A stretch of 64,000 nucleotides of DNA, from positions 806,001-870,000 of the forward strand of contig NZ_RSEB01000003.1 in the NCBI RefSeq assembly GCF_003933745.1. Reading direction: 5' to 3'. A program made the translations under genes and the position numbers. Origin of the DNA: Glycomyces terrestris (GTDB taxonomy: Bacteria > Actinomycetota > Actinomycetes > Mycobacteriales > Micromonosporaceae). Below are positions 1-7,192 of this stretch, in pieces (position 1 is the first letter of the stretch; each line of letters begins with the position of its first letter). Under the pieces are notes generated by a model. That model was not told the origin of the DNA, searched no databases, and was given only the letters and a program-made list of their open reading frames with translations.

Positions 1-417
1 CTAACAATCATCGCTGCTCTTGAAGAGCTATCGCCTGAAGGTGTCAGTATCCGTATCGAGCCACATGGGTCGGATCTCCCGAACTGCGGCTTCGTCGGCA
101 CACTGGACCCGCGCTACTTCCGCGACGATGGAGGGTCCTTCGCGATTCGTCACGGATATAAGCCTCAACTGTGGACAACTGTGGCTTACATCAGCCGGTA
201 TGCTGACACCGATGTCGCAGATGTGACCGCCATCTCCGATCCTATCCAGAACCTGTATACCGGAGAACGGATCGACCGCGGTGCTCTCGCCAAGATTGTA
301 CAGGGAGTTGGAAACTATATGGGAGACTTCGGAATGACCGAGGCTCCAACTGCACCAGGTGGCGCTATTACGCCAATTGCGGTGTACAAACATATTACGA
401 AATATGAGGTTGAATGA
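1..417 (+). CDS. Hypothetical protein, 3' end only (5' part outside window)
   Basis: The frame is open from the first base of the window and ends at TGA 415-417, giving at least 138 residues; an internal GTG at 181 is in the same frame and need not be the start. The visible C-terminal half is mixed alpha/beta in character, ends in KHITKYEVE and has no membrane segment or motif that I recognise. Base composition is clearly lower in GC than the chromosome to the right, like the rest of the region up to the tRNA at 3.6 kb, so I infer it belongs to the integrated element. Function unknown. Confidence 0.5.
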   Translation, partial: LTIIAALEELSPEGVSIRIEPHGSDLPNCGFVGTLDPRYFRDDGGSFAIRHGYKPQLWTTVAYISRYADTDVADVTAISDPIQNLYTGERIDRGALAKIVQGVGNYMGDFGMTEAPTAPGGAITPIAVYKHITKYEVE

Positions 418-1110
418 CGGCCATGCGAATTCCTTCTGCATAGGTGGGACGGCTCGCCACCTTGCCGCAGCCGACGCTTGCGGCGGCAAGTAGCCCTCTC
501 TGCTCCTGCGATGGTGCCGCCGACCGCCACGGTCTCGATCCCAAGAGACCCGGACGCCGTTCATTCGGCCTGGGCAAGAACGGAGCCGGAGTCTCGCGCG
601 TCGACCACAGGCGGTGGTGTCGGATCGCGACGCTCGCCCCGATCCCTCTGTCGCTGCCCTGGCGCCCCTGCGCCCACCTGGATCGGAGTCCTGCCCGTGT
701 CGGCCGTACTTCGTCTGGTTCGTCTCGTTGGCGCCGCCGCCCGCGGAACGGCCGGAGGCCGCACGCCCCGGGCGAGCGGCGTGCGCCAGGCGCGCGAAGC
801 GCGCCCTTGATCCAGTAGAGAAAGTTTGAACACAAGCCGGGGCTACCAGGTTCATGAGCGCCGTTCGGCTAGTCTCAGATTCCACTGATGCTTCGGTTGG
901 TCCGAATGTCGGTGAAAGCCCGTCCACCCCGTTAGGCGGTGTCTCTTGTTCGATCGAGATTCGGATATCAACGTAACCGCAATACTCATTGGTGTTGCGG
1001 TGCTGGTGCTTTGCGGCCTTGGTTGTCTTGGAATGACAGGAGGAGGCGGCGGTCCCTGGCAGTAGACATCGGGTGGCAGTCGAACCTTTGGCTGCCACCT
1101 ACACGGAGAC
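418..1110. other. Stretch without a convincing gene
   Basis: No reading frame here has convincing codon usage; long frames on both strands are Arg/Ala/Pro-rich shadows. It contains a short GC-rich hairpin (arms GGCGCGC 789-795 and GCGCGCC 799-805, loop GAA) without a T tract, and one possible short membrane-peptide ORF at 946-1065, listed separately. It separates the partial gene on the left from the end of the XRE-type regulator on the right, and is probably a decayed or regulatory part of the mobile element. Confidence 0.5.
946..1065 (+). CDS. Possible 39-residue single-membrane-helix peptide
   Basis: A frame from TTG 946 to TAG 1063-1065 encodes a short peptide whose centre (TAILIGVAVLVLCGLGCLG) is a plausible transmembrane helix, followed by a glycine run and PWQ. 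A purine-rich AGGCGG lies about 8-13 bases before the TTG. An in-frame stop at 913-915 limits any upstream extension. No family is recognised. The composition is far from that of a random GC-rich shadow frame, but the start codon is weak and the ORF is short, so this is only a candidate. Confidence 0.25.
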   Translation: MFDRDSDINVTAILIGVAVLVLCGLGCLGMTGGGGGPWQ

Positions 1111-2286
1111 CTACCCAGCGAGGGCGCGGAGACGTTCCTGAAAGTCCTTGGTGGCGCTCTCTTCCGGGAATCGCTGCTGGAGTTCGCCGGACAGTTCGCC
1201 TGCGACCATGAGCAGGGACGGCAAAGACTTCCGCTCGGAGTCGAAGACTCGGTCCGCCTGCTCGATTGCCTGGTCAAGCTCGCCTTTCCGAGCGGCCGTG
1301 ATCGCGAGGACCAGGCGGGCCTCCTGGTTCCTCATCGGCGAGATCTCAATGCCGTTCGGCGTGGTCCCGAACTTGATCACTTCGCCTGCGTACTGAGTCG
1401 CGAGGTCGTAGTCCTGTGCCTGCGAGTACGCGTCCATGGCGTAGAACTGCCACTTCGGAAGGTCGATCGCGAAGTGGTTATCTGACCGTGAGGGAGCCTC
1501 GAAGCGCTCAAGGATCTCCGCGCCCTCGTCTAGGGCCCTGCGGACACCCTGGACGTCCCCGAGTCGACCGAGCGCCTTGGCCTCCTGCCCGATGAGTTGG
1601 ACGGCGAAGTTGTGTCCTGCCGCGAGGTGGCGGCCCTCGGCAACCGCGTTGAGAACATCGGGATAGCGCCCCTGGGTCAGAGCGATCCACGCCTTCATTT
1701 CGAGGGCCCAACCGTGGATCTCGGGCGCTCCGGCCTCGACGCCGAGGTTCGACGCCATGATGCGGGTTGCCTCGGCCGATGCTCGCATACCGAGGTCGTA
1801 CTCAAGGCAACCGATGAGTAGTGCGAGCCACCCAGCGTTGACTAGCAGCTCCCTATGAGCTTGCAGCCCAATGGGTTGCTTGATCATTCGAGCGACCTCG
1901 CGGAGCCACCTGTGGCCCTCGGCGCGAAGCTGGGTCGGGTCGGTGGTGGCGTACTGGCAACAGAGGTCCTCGACCGTGGACCGGAGGGCTTCAATGGTGG
2001 TGCTGCTGGTGTCGGTCGCACGGATGCGCTCCAGAAGTTCGACCGTCTCGTTGGGCCGAAGATCCCGCGCGGCGGCGATATCGAGGTGTGCGGCTCCGAT
2101 GAGATCGCCCCGGGCGTTCAGTAGCTCGTCACAGCGTTGAGCAACGCCCTCGGACGGTTTCTGCCGGCCGTTGATGAGCTTCGACAGGTGGCCCTTGTTG
2201 CACGGGATCGCGGCAGCAAGCTGGTTCTGTGACCAGCCCCGTTCCTGAAGGAGGCGGCGCAGCGTCTCGGCAAACAATGACCTCAT
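1111..2286 (-). CDS. XRE-family transcriptional regulator with TPR-like C-terminus
   Basis: A 391-residue protein starting at ATG 2286 (MRSLFAETLRRLL). The N-terminal ~60 residues form a Cro/C1-type helix-turn-helix (SQNQLAAAIPCNKGHLSKLI is the recognition region). The remaining ~300 residues are alpha-helical and resemble the tetratricopeptide-type domain of actinobacterial XRE regulators. The frame stays open upstream, but the ATG at 2286 starts just ahead of the HTH and faces a divergent short ORF across an intergenic region rich in GTTGCC/GGCAAC copies. It probably represses itself and the divergent gene; in integrative elements such regulators often control maintenance or transfer. The ligand is unknown. 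Confidence 0.75.
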   Translation of the reverse strand: MRSLFAETLRRLLQERGWSQNQLAAAIPCNKGHLSKLINGRQKPSEGVAQRCDELLNARGDLIGAAHLDIAAARDLRPNETVELLERIRATDTSSTTIEALRSTVEDLCCQYATTDPTQLRAEGHRWLREVARMIKQPIGLQAHRELLVNAGWLALLIGCLEYDLGMRASAEATRIMASNLGVEAGAPEIHGWALEMKAWIALTQGRYPDVLNAVAEGRHLAAGHNFAVQLIGQEAKALGRLGDVQGVRRALDEGAEILERFEAPSRSDNHFAIDLPKWQFYAMDAYSQAQDYDLATQYAGEVIKFGTTPNGIEISPMRNQEARLVLAITAARKGELDQAIEQADRVFDSERKSLPSLLMVAGELSGELQQRFPEESATKDFQERLRALAG

Positions 2287-2300
2287 GCCTCCATCGTGCG

Positions 2301-2349
2301 GTTGCCTAGTTGCCAACGTCAACGAGGCAACTTGGAACGTCTGGGCAAC
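2301..2349. promoter_or_regulatory. Operator region: four GTTGCC/GGCAAC hexamers
   Basis: GTTGCC occurs at 2301-2306 and 2309-2314, and its complement GGCAAC at 2326-2331 and 2344-2349. The copies form nested inverted repeats between the XRE regulator (starting at 2286, minus) and the 49-codon ORF (starting at 2377, plus). The arrangement is seen directly; binding by the neighbouring XRE protein is inferred from position. Confidence 0.5.
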
Positions 2350-2376
2350 TTCTGTCCCGCCTGGGACCTTGGTCCC

Positions 2377-2526
2377 ATGATGGCACAGATTTCGAACACC
2401 CAAGCGACGGAGATCATTGAGCGGATTGAGGCGATGCGAGTTCAGGTGCGCGGGATCAAGAAACGCGTCATGGCTCTTGAGTCCGCTGGCTCTCCAGCTG
2501 AGCAACCCGCTCGGACAGGTCGTTGA
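2377..2526 (+). CDS. Small helical protein divergent from the XRE regulator
   Basis: ATG ATG at 2377/2380 opens a 49-codon frame ending at 2526. The peptide begins MMAQISNTQATEIIERIEAM and is predicted to be helical and charged, with no membrane segment. There is no clear ribosome-binding site, so translation could be leaderless from a promoter in the operator region. Its 3' end overlaps, on the other strand, the tail of a coiled-coil coding fragment that ends at 2468. It may be a genuine small element gene or a remnant cut by the rearrangement that also truncated the integrase. Confidence 0.35.
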   Translation: MMAQISNTQATEIIERIEAMRVQVRGIKKRVMALESAGSPAEQPARTGR

Positions 2527-2640
2527 TCTCGGCCTGCAACCCCTCGAGTTGGGTGAGGATGGCCTCGCCGGGGTTGACCTCGACCGGGTCGGGGGCCTCG
2601 GCGCCGTCGCGTTCCAGGACGAGTGTTCCACGCCCCTGGA
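2468..2640 (-). pseudogene. Fragment: C-terminal coiled-coil tail of an unknown gene
   Basis: On the minus strand the last ~57 codons before TGA at 2468-2470 read as natural protein: GTLVLERDGAEAPDPVEVNP, then a heptad-like stretch (ILTQLEGLQAEINDLSERVA) ending in TQEP. Upstream of about 2640 this frame runs antisense through the integrase and loses protein character. I therefore read it as a gene tail joined to the integrase remnant by a deletion or rearrangement. Similar short coiled-coil tails occur on many element proteins; the parent gene is unknown. Confidence 0.4.
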
Positions 2641-3579
2641 TCGCGCGGACAAGGTCCTCGCTCTCGCCAAGGATCATGCCACGTCGACCGTGAAGCTGCT
2701 GCTTAGCCTGCTGCGGCGGATCATCCGGTTCGCCGAGGCGCGCGGCAAGGTCATGCGGAACGTCGCCGAGCTGGTCGACCCGCCCGAAGGGCAGGAGGGC
2801 CGCCCGTCCAAGTCCATGACTATCGAGCAGGCGCACGCCGTGCTCAAGGTCAGCCGCGGATCCTGGCTTCACGGCTACATCGCGTTGTCGGTCTTCACCG
2901 GTGTCCGTACCGAGGAGGCACGGCCGCTGAGGTGGCGGAATACCCACCTGAACCCGGTTGCCGGGCAGCTCTGCACCTGCGGCGAGCGACACCGCGAGAC
3001 CATAGCCCCGCACGTCGAGGTGTGGCGCTCAGTGCGCACCAAGGGAGAGACCAAGACGCCCAAGTCGCGGCGGACCATCGCGCTGCCGCGCCAGGTGGTG
3101 ACGGTCCTGACCGCCGTCCGCGTCTCAGCCGAGATCGACGCCGAGGACGCCGGGCGGGCCATCCGGCCCGAGCACTACGTGTTCGCCACCGGGGTCGGCA
3201 CCGTGCGCGACGCAGCCAACGTCCGCGTGACCTGCGCAAGGCGGTCAAGGATGCCAAGATCGAGGGCACCTGGACGCCTCGGGAGTTCCGGCACACCTTC
3301 GTGTCGCTCATGGCGTACGCGGGCGTGCGAGAGGAACTGATCGCCGACCTCGTCGGCCACCAGCGGACCAGTACCACGAGAACGGTCTACCGCCACCAGC
3401 TCCGGCCGGTCATCACGGCCGGAGCCGAAGCCCTGGATGACCTCTTCGACAGTGGACAGCTTGGCGCGTTAGGTAACAAGAATCCGGGGTCTGACCTGCG
3501 GATACGCCACCCGATAGGTAGCAAATTGGGTAGCGAAAAGGCCACAAGGGATAACCTTGTGACCTGTTTTGCCTGGTAG
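2641..3579 (+). pseudogene. Tyrosine-recombinase integrase, 5'-truncated and frameshifted
   Basis: Integrase-like sequence begins near 2641 within the core-binding domain (RADKVLALAKDHATSTVKLL), so roughly the first 150 or more residues normal for actinobacterial integrases are absent. The catalytic domain follows with box I arginine (FTGVRTEEARPL). At about 3226 the frame must shift: one frame reads to VFATGVGTVRDAANVR and a second continues with DLRKAVKDAKIEGTWTPREF, RHTF, VGHQ and the catalytic tyrosine in TVYRHQ. One missing base near 3226-3227 explains this. The gene ends at 3579, a few bases from the tRNA-Ala 3' end, the normal place for an integrase beside its attachment site. It is inactive as written, unless the shift is a sequencing error. 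Confidence 0.8.
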
Positions 3580-3583
3580 ATCA

Positions 3584-3615
3584 TGGTGGAGCTTAGGGGA
3601 TTCGAACCCCTGACC
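3584..3615. other. Probable attachment site overlapping the tRNA 3' end
   Basis: Tyrosine integrases of this type usually insert in the 3' half of a tRNA gene and the integrase gene lies next to the junction. Here the integrase ends at 3579 and the T arm/acceptor of tRNA-Ala starts at once. The element would extend leftwards past the window edge; the second att copy is not in view, so limits are approximate. Confidence 0.45.
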
Positions 3616-3659
3616 TTTTCCATGCCATGGAAACGCGCTACCAACTGCGCCAAAGCCCC
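3584..3659 (-). tRNA. tRNA-Ala(GGC)
   Basis: The minus strand folds as a canonical tRNA: acceptor GGGGCTT pairing with AAGCTCC, a D arm with GCGC stems, an anticodon stem TTTCC/GGAAA around loop ATGGCAT (anticodon GGC), and a T arm AGGGG/CCCCT with TTCGAAT. The discriminator is A and CCA is encoded at 3586-3584. It decodes GCC, the favoured alanine codon here. Its 3' end faces the integrase remnant, so it is the likely integration target. Confidence 0.96.
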
Positions 3660-4057
3660 TTGAGTGGCGTTCCAGAGGTCGTAGACCTTGGAACCGGGAC
3701 TAGTTTACACAGTGTTCGGCGGGGGTCCCAGGGTGGGGCGCGAGACCGGGGTCACGTTGGTGAGCTGGGGTTTTGCTGGGGAGGAGTTGGGCGAGGATGC
3801 GGCGGGTGTCGGGAGGCATTTGGGGGCTGGCGGTCGGGCACTTCGGTCTGGGGGCTCGGTGGAGGTCGGCTTTCCCGCCGGGGCGCGGGCTCCGCTCTTG
3901 CTGCCGGTGTCACGCCTGCTGCCCGGTTGTCTGAAGAATTGCCTTGCTCGGTGGGTTTGTGGTGCGCTGGGTGGGAGACTCTTTCGGACTTCCGGGTCCG
4001 CGGCCTTGTGGGGCCGGAGAGCGACTTGACGGCATGCAGACTCCGGGAGGACTGAGG
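3660..4057. other. Intergenic region between tRNA-Ala and the pcaD-like gene
   Basis: No gene is supported; frames here are Gly/Arg-rich shadows. A -10-like TAAACT on the minus strand (3707-3702), about 40 bases upstream of the tRNA 5' end, could serve the tRNA. A short interrupted inverted repeat (AGGTC, GACCT) surrounds 3675-3690. Confidence 0.4.
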
Positions 4058-4831
4058 ATGATCCCCGTTCACGAGATCGATGGCGAAGGCACGCCGCTCG
4101 TTCTGCTCAACTCGCTCGGGGCCACGCTCGAGATGTGGCAGCCGCAGGTGACGCCCTTGAGCGCCCGGTTTCGGTTGGTTCGTTTCGATGCTCGGGGGCA
4201 TGGTCGTACGCCGTATGAGGGGGACGGTGCCCTCGCGTTGGACGAGCTTGTCGGAGATGTGATCGACCTGCTGGACCACCTCGGGATCGAGCGGGCGCAC
4301 GTCGCCGGGGTGTCGCTCGGGGGTGGGGTCGCGATGCGGTTGGCGGTTGCGCATCCTGAGCGGGTCGATCGGTTGGTGCTCGTCTCGGCCGCGGCGAAGG
4401 TCGGGACCGTGGATAGTTGGCGTGAACGTGCTGCGAACGTGCGGGCCGACGGAACCGAGTCGATCAGTGAGGCCGCGATGGGCCGCTGGTTCTCGGCCGC
4501 GTTCCGCGAGTCGCAGCCGGACACGGTCGAGGCGTTCCGGGAGCGGTTCGACGCCTGCGACGACGAGGGGTATGCCGCGTGCTGCGAGGCCCTGGGCGGC
4601 ATGGACCAGCGGGGTGACGTGGAGCGGATCGCGGCGCCCGCGCTCATCGTGGGCGGCACCGCCGATGAGGTGACGACGCCGGCCGATGCGGCGTTCCTCG
4701 ATGAGCGCATCCCGGATTCGCGCATGCTCCTCGCCGAGGGCGCCAAGCACATGGTGACCGCGGAGCGGCCGGACTGGTTCAATCGGGCGCTCGTCGCGTT
4801 CGTCGACGAGGGGGAGGCCGGCGGGCGGTGA
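4058..4831 (+). CDS. pcaD: 3-oxoadipate enol-lactonase-like alpha/beta hydrolase
   Basis: A 257-residue alpha/beta hydrolase; 3-oxoadipate enol-lactonases are about this length. ATG 4058 is chosen because GGGAGG precedes it by about 8 bases, although the frame is open further upstream. The nucleophile elbow is GVSLGG (Ser86), the acid is in GTADEVTTP (Asp203) and the histidine in GAKHMV (His231). The family hydrolyses beta-ketoadipate enol-lactone to 3-oxoadipate in protocatechuate/catechol breakdown. The next gene is an IclR regulator of the type that controls this pathway, which supports the call. The other pca genes are not in the window, so a different ester or lactone substrate remains possible. 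Confidence 0.75.
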   Translation: MIPVHEIDGEGTPLVLLNSLGATLEMWQPQVTPLSARFRLVRFDARGHGRTPYEGDGALALDELVGDVIDLLDHLGIERAHVAGVSLGGGVAMRLAVAHPERVDRLVLVSAAAKVGTVDSWRERAANVRADGTESISEAAMGRWFSAAFRESQPDTVEAFRERFDACDDEGYAACCEALGGMDQRGDVERIAAPALIVGGTADEVTTPADAAFLDERIPDSRMLLAEGAKHMVTAERPDWFNRALVAFVDEGEAGGR

Positions 4832-4920
4832 GGTCCTTGGCTCGCAGTCGGATCGGGCCCAGGAGGCGGGCGGGGCGCTCGGTCGCGCGCGCCGGCCGGG
4901 TGCGCGGCTAGGCTGAGGGC

Positions 4921-5718
4921 ATGCAGGACCGCGATGAGGCGGCGCCGAGACCGCGCAGCTCCGACTTCGTGCGGACGCTGGCGCGCGGGCTCGCGGTCAT
5001 CCGGTCGTTCTCGGCCGAGCGGGAGGCCATGACGCTGAGCGAGGTCGCGAAGGCGACCGGGCTGACGCGTGCCGCATCGCGGCGGTTCCTCTTGACGCTC
5101 ACCGAGCTCGGGTACGTGCGGTTCGACGGCCGCCACTTCGCGCTCACACCGCGGGTGCTCGAACTCGGGTTCGCGTACCTGTCGAGCCTGTCCCTGCCGG
5201 AGGTCGCGCAGCCGCACCTGGAACGCCTGGTCGCCGAGGTGCAGGAGTCGGCGTCGGTCGCGGTGCTCGACCAGGGCGACATCGTCTACGTCGCGAGGGT
5301 CGCGACGCGGCGGATCATGCGCGTCTCGATCAACATCGGCACCCGCTTCCCCGCGGTGAGCACTTCGATGGGCCGGGTGCTGCTGGCGGACTTGGACGCC
5401 GAGCGGTTGGACGCGGTGCTCGCCTCGTCCGAGAAGACCGTGTTCACCCCGCACACGATCACCGACGAGGATCTGCTCCGCGCCGAGTTGGACCGGGTCC
5501 GGGCGCAGGGGTGGGCGTTCGTGGACCAGGAGCTGGAGGAGGGGCTGCGGGCGATCGCGGTGCCGATTCGGGACCAGTCGGGGAGGGCGGTCGCGGCCGT
5601 GAACGTCTCTTCGCATGCCAGCCGCACCGATCTCGACTCGGCGCGGCGCGACCTGCTGCCGCCGCTCAAGGCGGCCGCCGCGCGGATGCTCGCCGACATG
5701 GCCGTGCGGTTCGACTGA
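4921..5718 (+). CDS. pcaR: IclR-family regulator, PcaR-like
   Basis: 265 residues starting at ATG 4921. The N-terminal winged helix-turn-helix (TLSEVAKATGLTRAASRRFL, about residues 38-57) is followed by an IclR effector-binding domain with typical segments SVAVLDQGDIVYVAR, the GTRFPAVSTSMGRVLLA loop and EEGLRAIAVPI. IclR proteins of this subgroup regulate beta-ketoadipate pathway genes in response to aromatic intermediates. It lies 89 bases after the enol-lactonase on the same strand, which suggests a local regulator. The assignment to PcaR rather than another IclR type is by context. Confidence 0.75.
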   Translation: MQDRDEAAPRPRSSDFVRTLARGLAVIRSFSAEREAMTLSEVAKATGLTRAASRRFLLTLTELGYVRFDGRHFALTPRVLELGFAYLSSLSLPEVAQPHLERLVAEVQESASVAVLDQGDIVYVARVATRRIMRVSINIGTRFPAVSTSMGRVLLADLDAERLDAVLASSEKTVFTPHTITDEDLLRAELDRVRAQGWAFVDQELEEGLRAIAVPIRDQSGRAVAAVNVSSHASRTDLDSARRDLLPPLKAAAARMLADMAVRFD

Positions 5719-5740
5719 GATCGGCCGGGGCGACGCGGTT

Positions 5741-5769
5741 CGGGCCGGGCCGCACCGCGGCCCGGCCCG
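5741..5769. terminator. Hairpin terminator between convergent genes
   Basis: Perfect 13-bp arms CGGGCCGGGCCGC (5741-5753) and GCGGCCCGGCCCG (5757-5769) around ACC. It sits between the 3' ends of the IclR gene and the minus-strand amidase gene, and can serve both. No U-tract, as is common in high-GC actinobacteria. Confidence 0.75.
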
Positions 5770-5773
5770 GGCG

Positions 5774-7141
5774 TCAGTCCCAGCTCAGGCCCGGCGCGTA
5801 GCGGCGCGGGCGGAGTTTGGCGATCAGCTGGGCCGCGACGTCGAAGAGGCGGCCGGTGGAGCCGGGCGGGCCGACGAGTTGGACCGTAGCCGGTGCGCCG
5901 TCGGAGCGCATGCCGACCGGGACGACCAGCGCCGGGAGGCCGGCGAGGCTGAACGGGGCCGTGAACGCGGCGGCCGAGGCGAGGTGGGCGACGTTGGAGC
6001 GCAGCGGCTCCAGCGACCACTCCTTCGCGGCGGGCGGGGCCGCGGGCAGGCCCGGGGTGATGAGGACGTCGTAGTCCTCCAGGTCGAACCAGTCCTCGAG
6101 GTGGCGGCGGACGCGGTTGCCGTCGCCGAGGACGCCGCCGAACAGGCCCCGCAGGTAGGTGCGCTCGCCCACGGACACCAGGCGCTTGGTGCGCCGCTGG
6201 AGTCCGTCGGGGCCGCACTTGAGGCTGCGCAGGTACGCGGCGCAGCTCCACGCGCCCGACGAGGCCGGCGTGAGGCGCGCGCCGAAGCGCGGCCTGGCGC
6301 GGAAGGTGTCGTGGCCGAGGTCGGTGAGGGACCGGACGGCCTTGAGCAGCCACTTCGTGGCGTCGTCGTCGACGCGGGCCGGGAGCGGGGCGATGTTGGT
6401 GGCCGCGATGCGCAGGCGCCCGGGGTCGCCCGTCGAGCGCGGGGCGCGGTGGGTGAGCGCCGCGTACGCGAGCGCCGCGTCGTCCACTGTGGTCGCCATG
6501 ACGCCGACGTGGCCGCCGAGCCAGTGCTCGGGGTCGGTGTTGATGTCGGCGGGGACGTGCTCGGGGCTGTAGGCGACGATGCCGCAGGCCGCGGCGGCGG
6601 TGCGGACGCCGCCGGCGGAGCCGGGGCCGTCGAGGCCGATGCCGATGGGGGCCGCGCCGGTGGCGACCGCGAGGGCGGTGCCGCCGGAGGGGCCGCCGAC
6701 GCCGCGGTCGGGGCGCCAGGGGTTGGCCGGGACGTTGCCGTCGTCGTCGGTGGCGGGCCAGAGGCCGAGCTCTGAGGAGCGTCCGAAGGCGACGACGACC
6801 GCGCCGGCACCGCGGATGCGCTGCACCGCACGGTGGTCGGTGTCGGCGATCGGGAGGACGGCGGCGTTCGAGCCGAGCCGCGGAGCGTGCCCGGTGACCG
6901 GCAGCTGCTCGCACACCGCGACGGGGACGCCCGCGGCGGGGAGGGCGTCGCGGTTCTCGATCTCGTCGACGGCCGCGGCCTCGGCGAGGGACTCGATCTT
7001 GCGGACGCTGGTGAGGGCGCCGTCGATCTCGCGGTGGTCCTCGATGCGGCGCAGGTGGTGGTCGACGACGAACGCCGCGTCCGCGTCGCCGCGCCGGACC
7101 GCCTTCGCTATCTGCTGCGCGGTGGTTCCCGACCAGCTCAC
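5774..7141 (-). CDS. Amidase-signature protein lacking the catalytic lysine
   Basis: 455 residues from GTG 7141 with AAAGGA about 7 bases upstream. The amidase-signature fold is recognisable: GVPVAVCEQLPVTG (residues 71-84), a GRSSELG strand, the glycine/serine loop VGGPSGGTALAVATGA (Ser152) and DGPGSAGGVR (Ser175). In active members the first motif is GVPVAVKD, whose Lys is part of the Ser-cisSer-Lys triad. Here the codon at 6913-6911 is TGC, so the residue is Cys77, and the second motif carries extra residues compared with DTGGSIR. It may be a non-hydrolytic homologue or have altered chemistry. It lies 51 bases downstream of the metB-like gene and may be co-transcribed. The substrate cannot be inferred. 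Confidence 0.75.
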   Translation of the reverse strand: MSWSGTTAQQIAKAVRRGDADAAFVVDHHLRRIEDHREIDGALTSVRKIESLAEAAAVDEIENRDALPAAGVPVAVCEQLPVTGHAPRLGSNAAVLPIADTDHRAVQRIRGAGAVVVAFGRSSELGLWPATDDDGNVPANPWRPDRGVGGPSGGTALAVATGAAPIGIGLDGPGSAGGVRTAAAACGIVAYSPEHVPADINTDPEHWLGGHVGVMATTVDDAALAYAALTHRAPRSTGDPGRLRIAATNIAPLPARVDDDATKWLLKAVRSLTDLGHDTFRARPRFGARLTPASSGAWSCAAYLRSLKCGPDGLQRRTKRLVSVGERTYLRGLFGGVLGDGNRVRRHLEDWFDLEDYDVLITPGLPAAPPAAKEWSLEPLRSNVAHLASAAAFTAPFSLAGLPALVVPVGMRSDGAPATVQLVGPPGSTGRLFDVAAQLIAKLRPRRYAPGLSWD

Positions 7142-7192
7142 TGATCGTCCTTTCTCGCGGGGGACTGGGGTTTCGACGGGAGGACGATCGGG

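Noticed and set aside
170-178. DnaA box in the left partial gene
   Set aside because: A single TGTGGACAA within a coding frame; not enriched.
28-1098. A 356-codon minus-strand frame at the left end
   Set aside because: Arg/Ser/Gly-rich, no domains, covers the gap and the antisense of the partial gene.
3752-4750. 332-codon minus-strand frame
   Set aside because: Antisense to the enol-lactonase gene, which has a full catalytic triad and ribosome-binding site.
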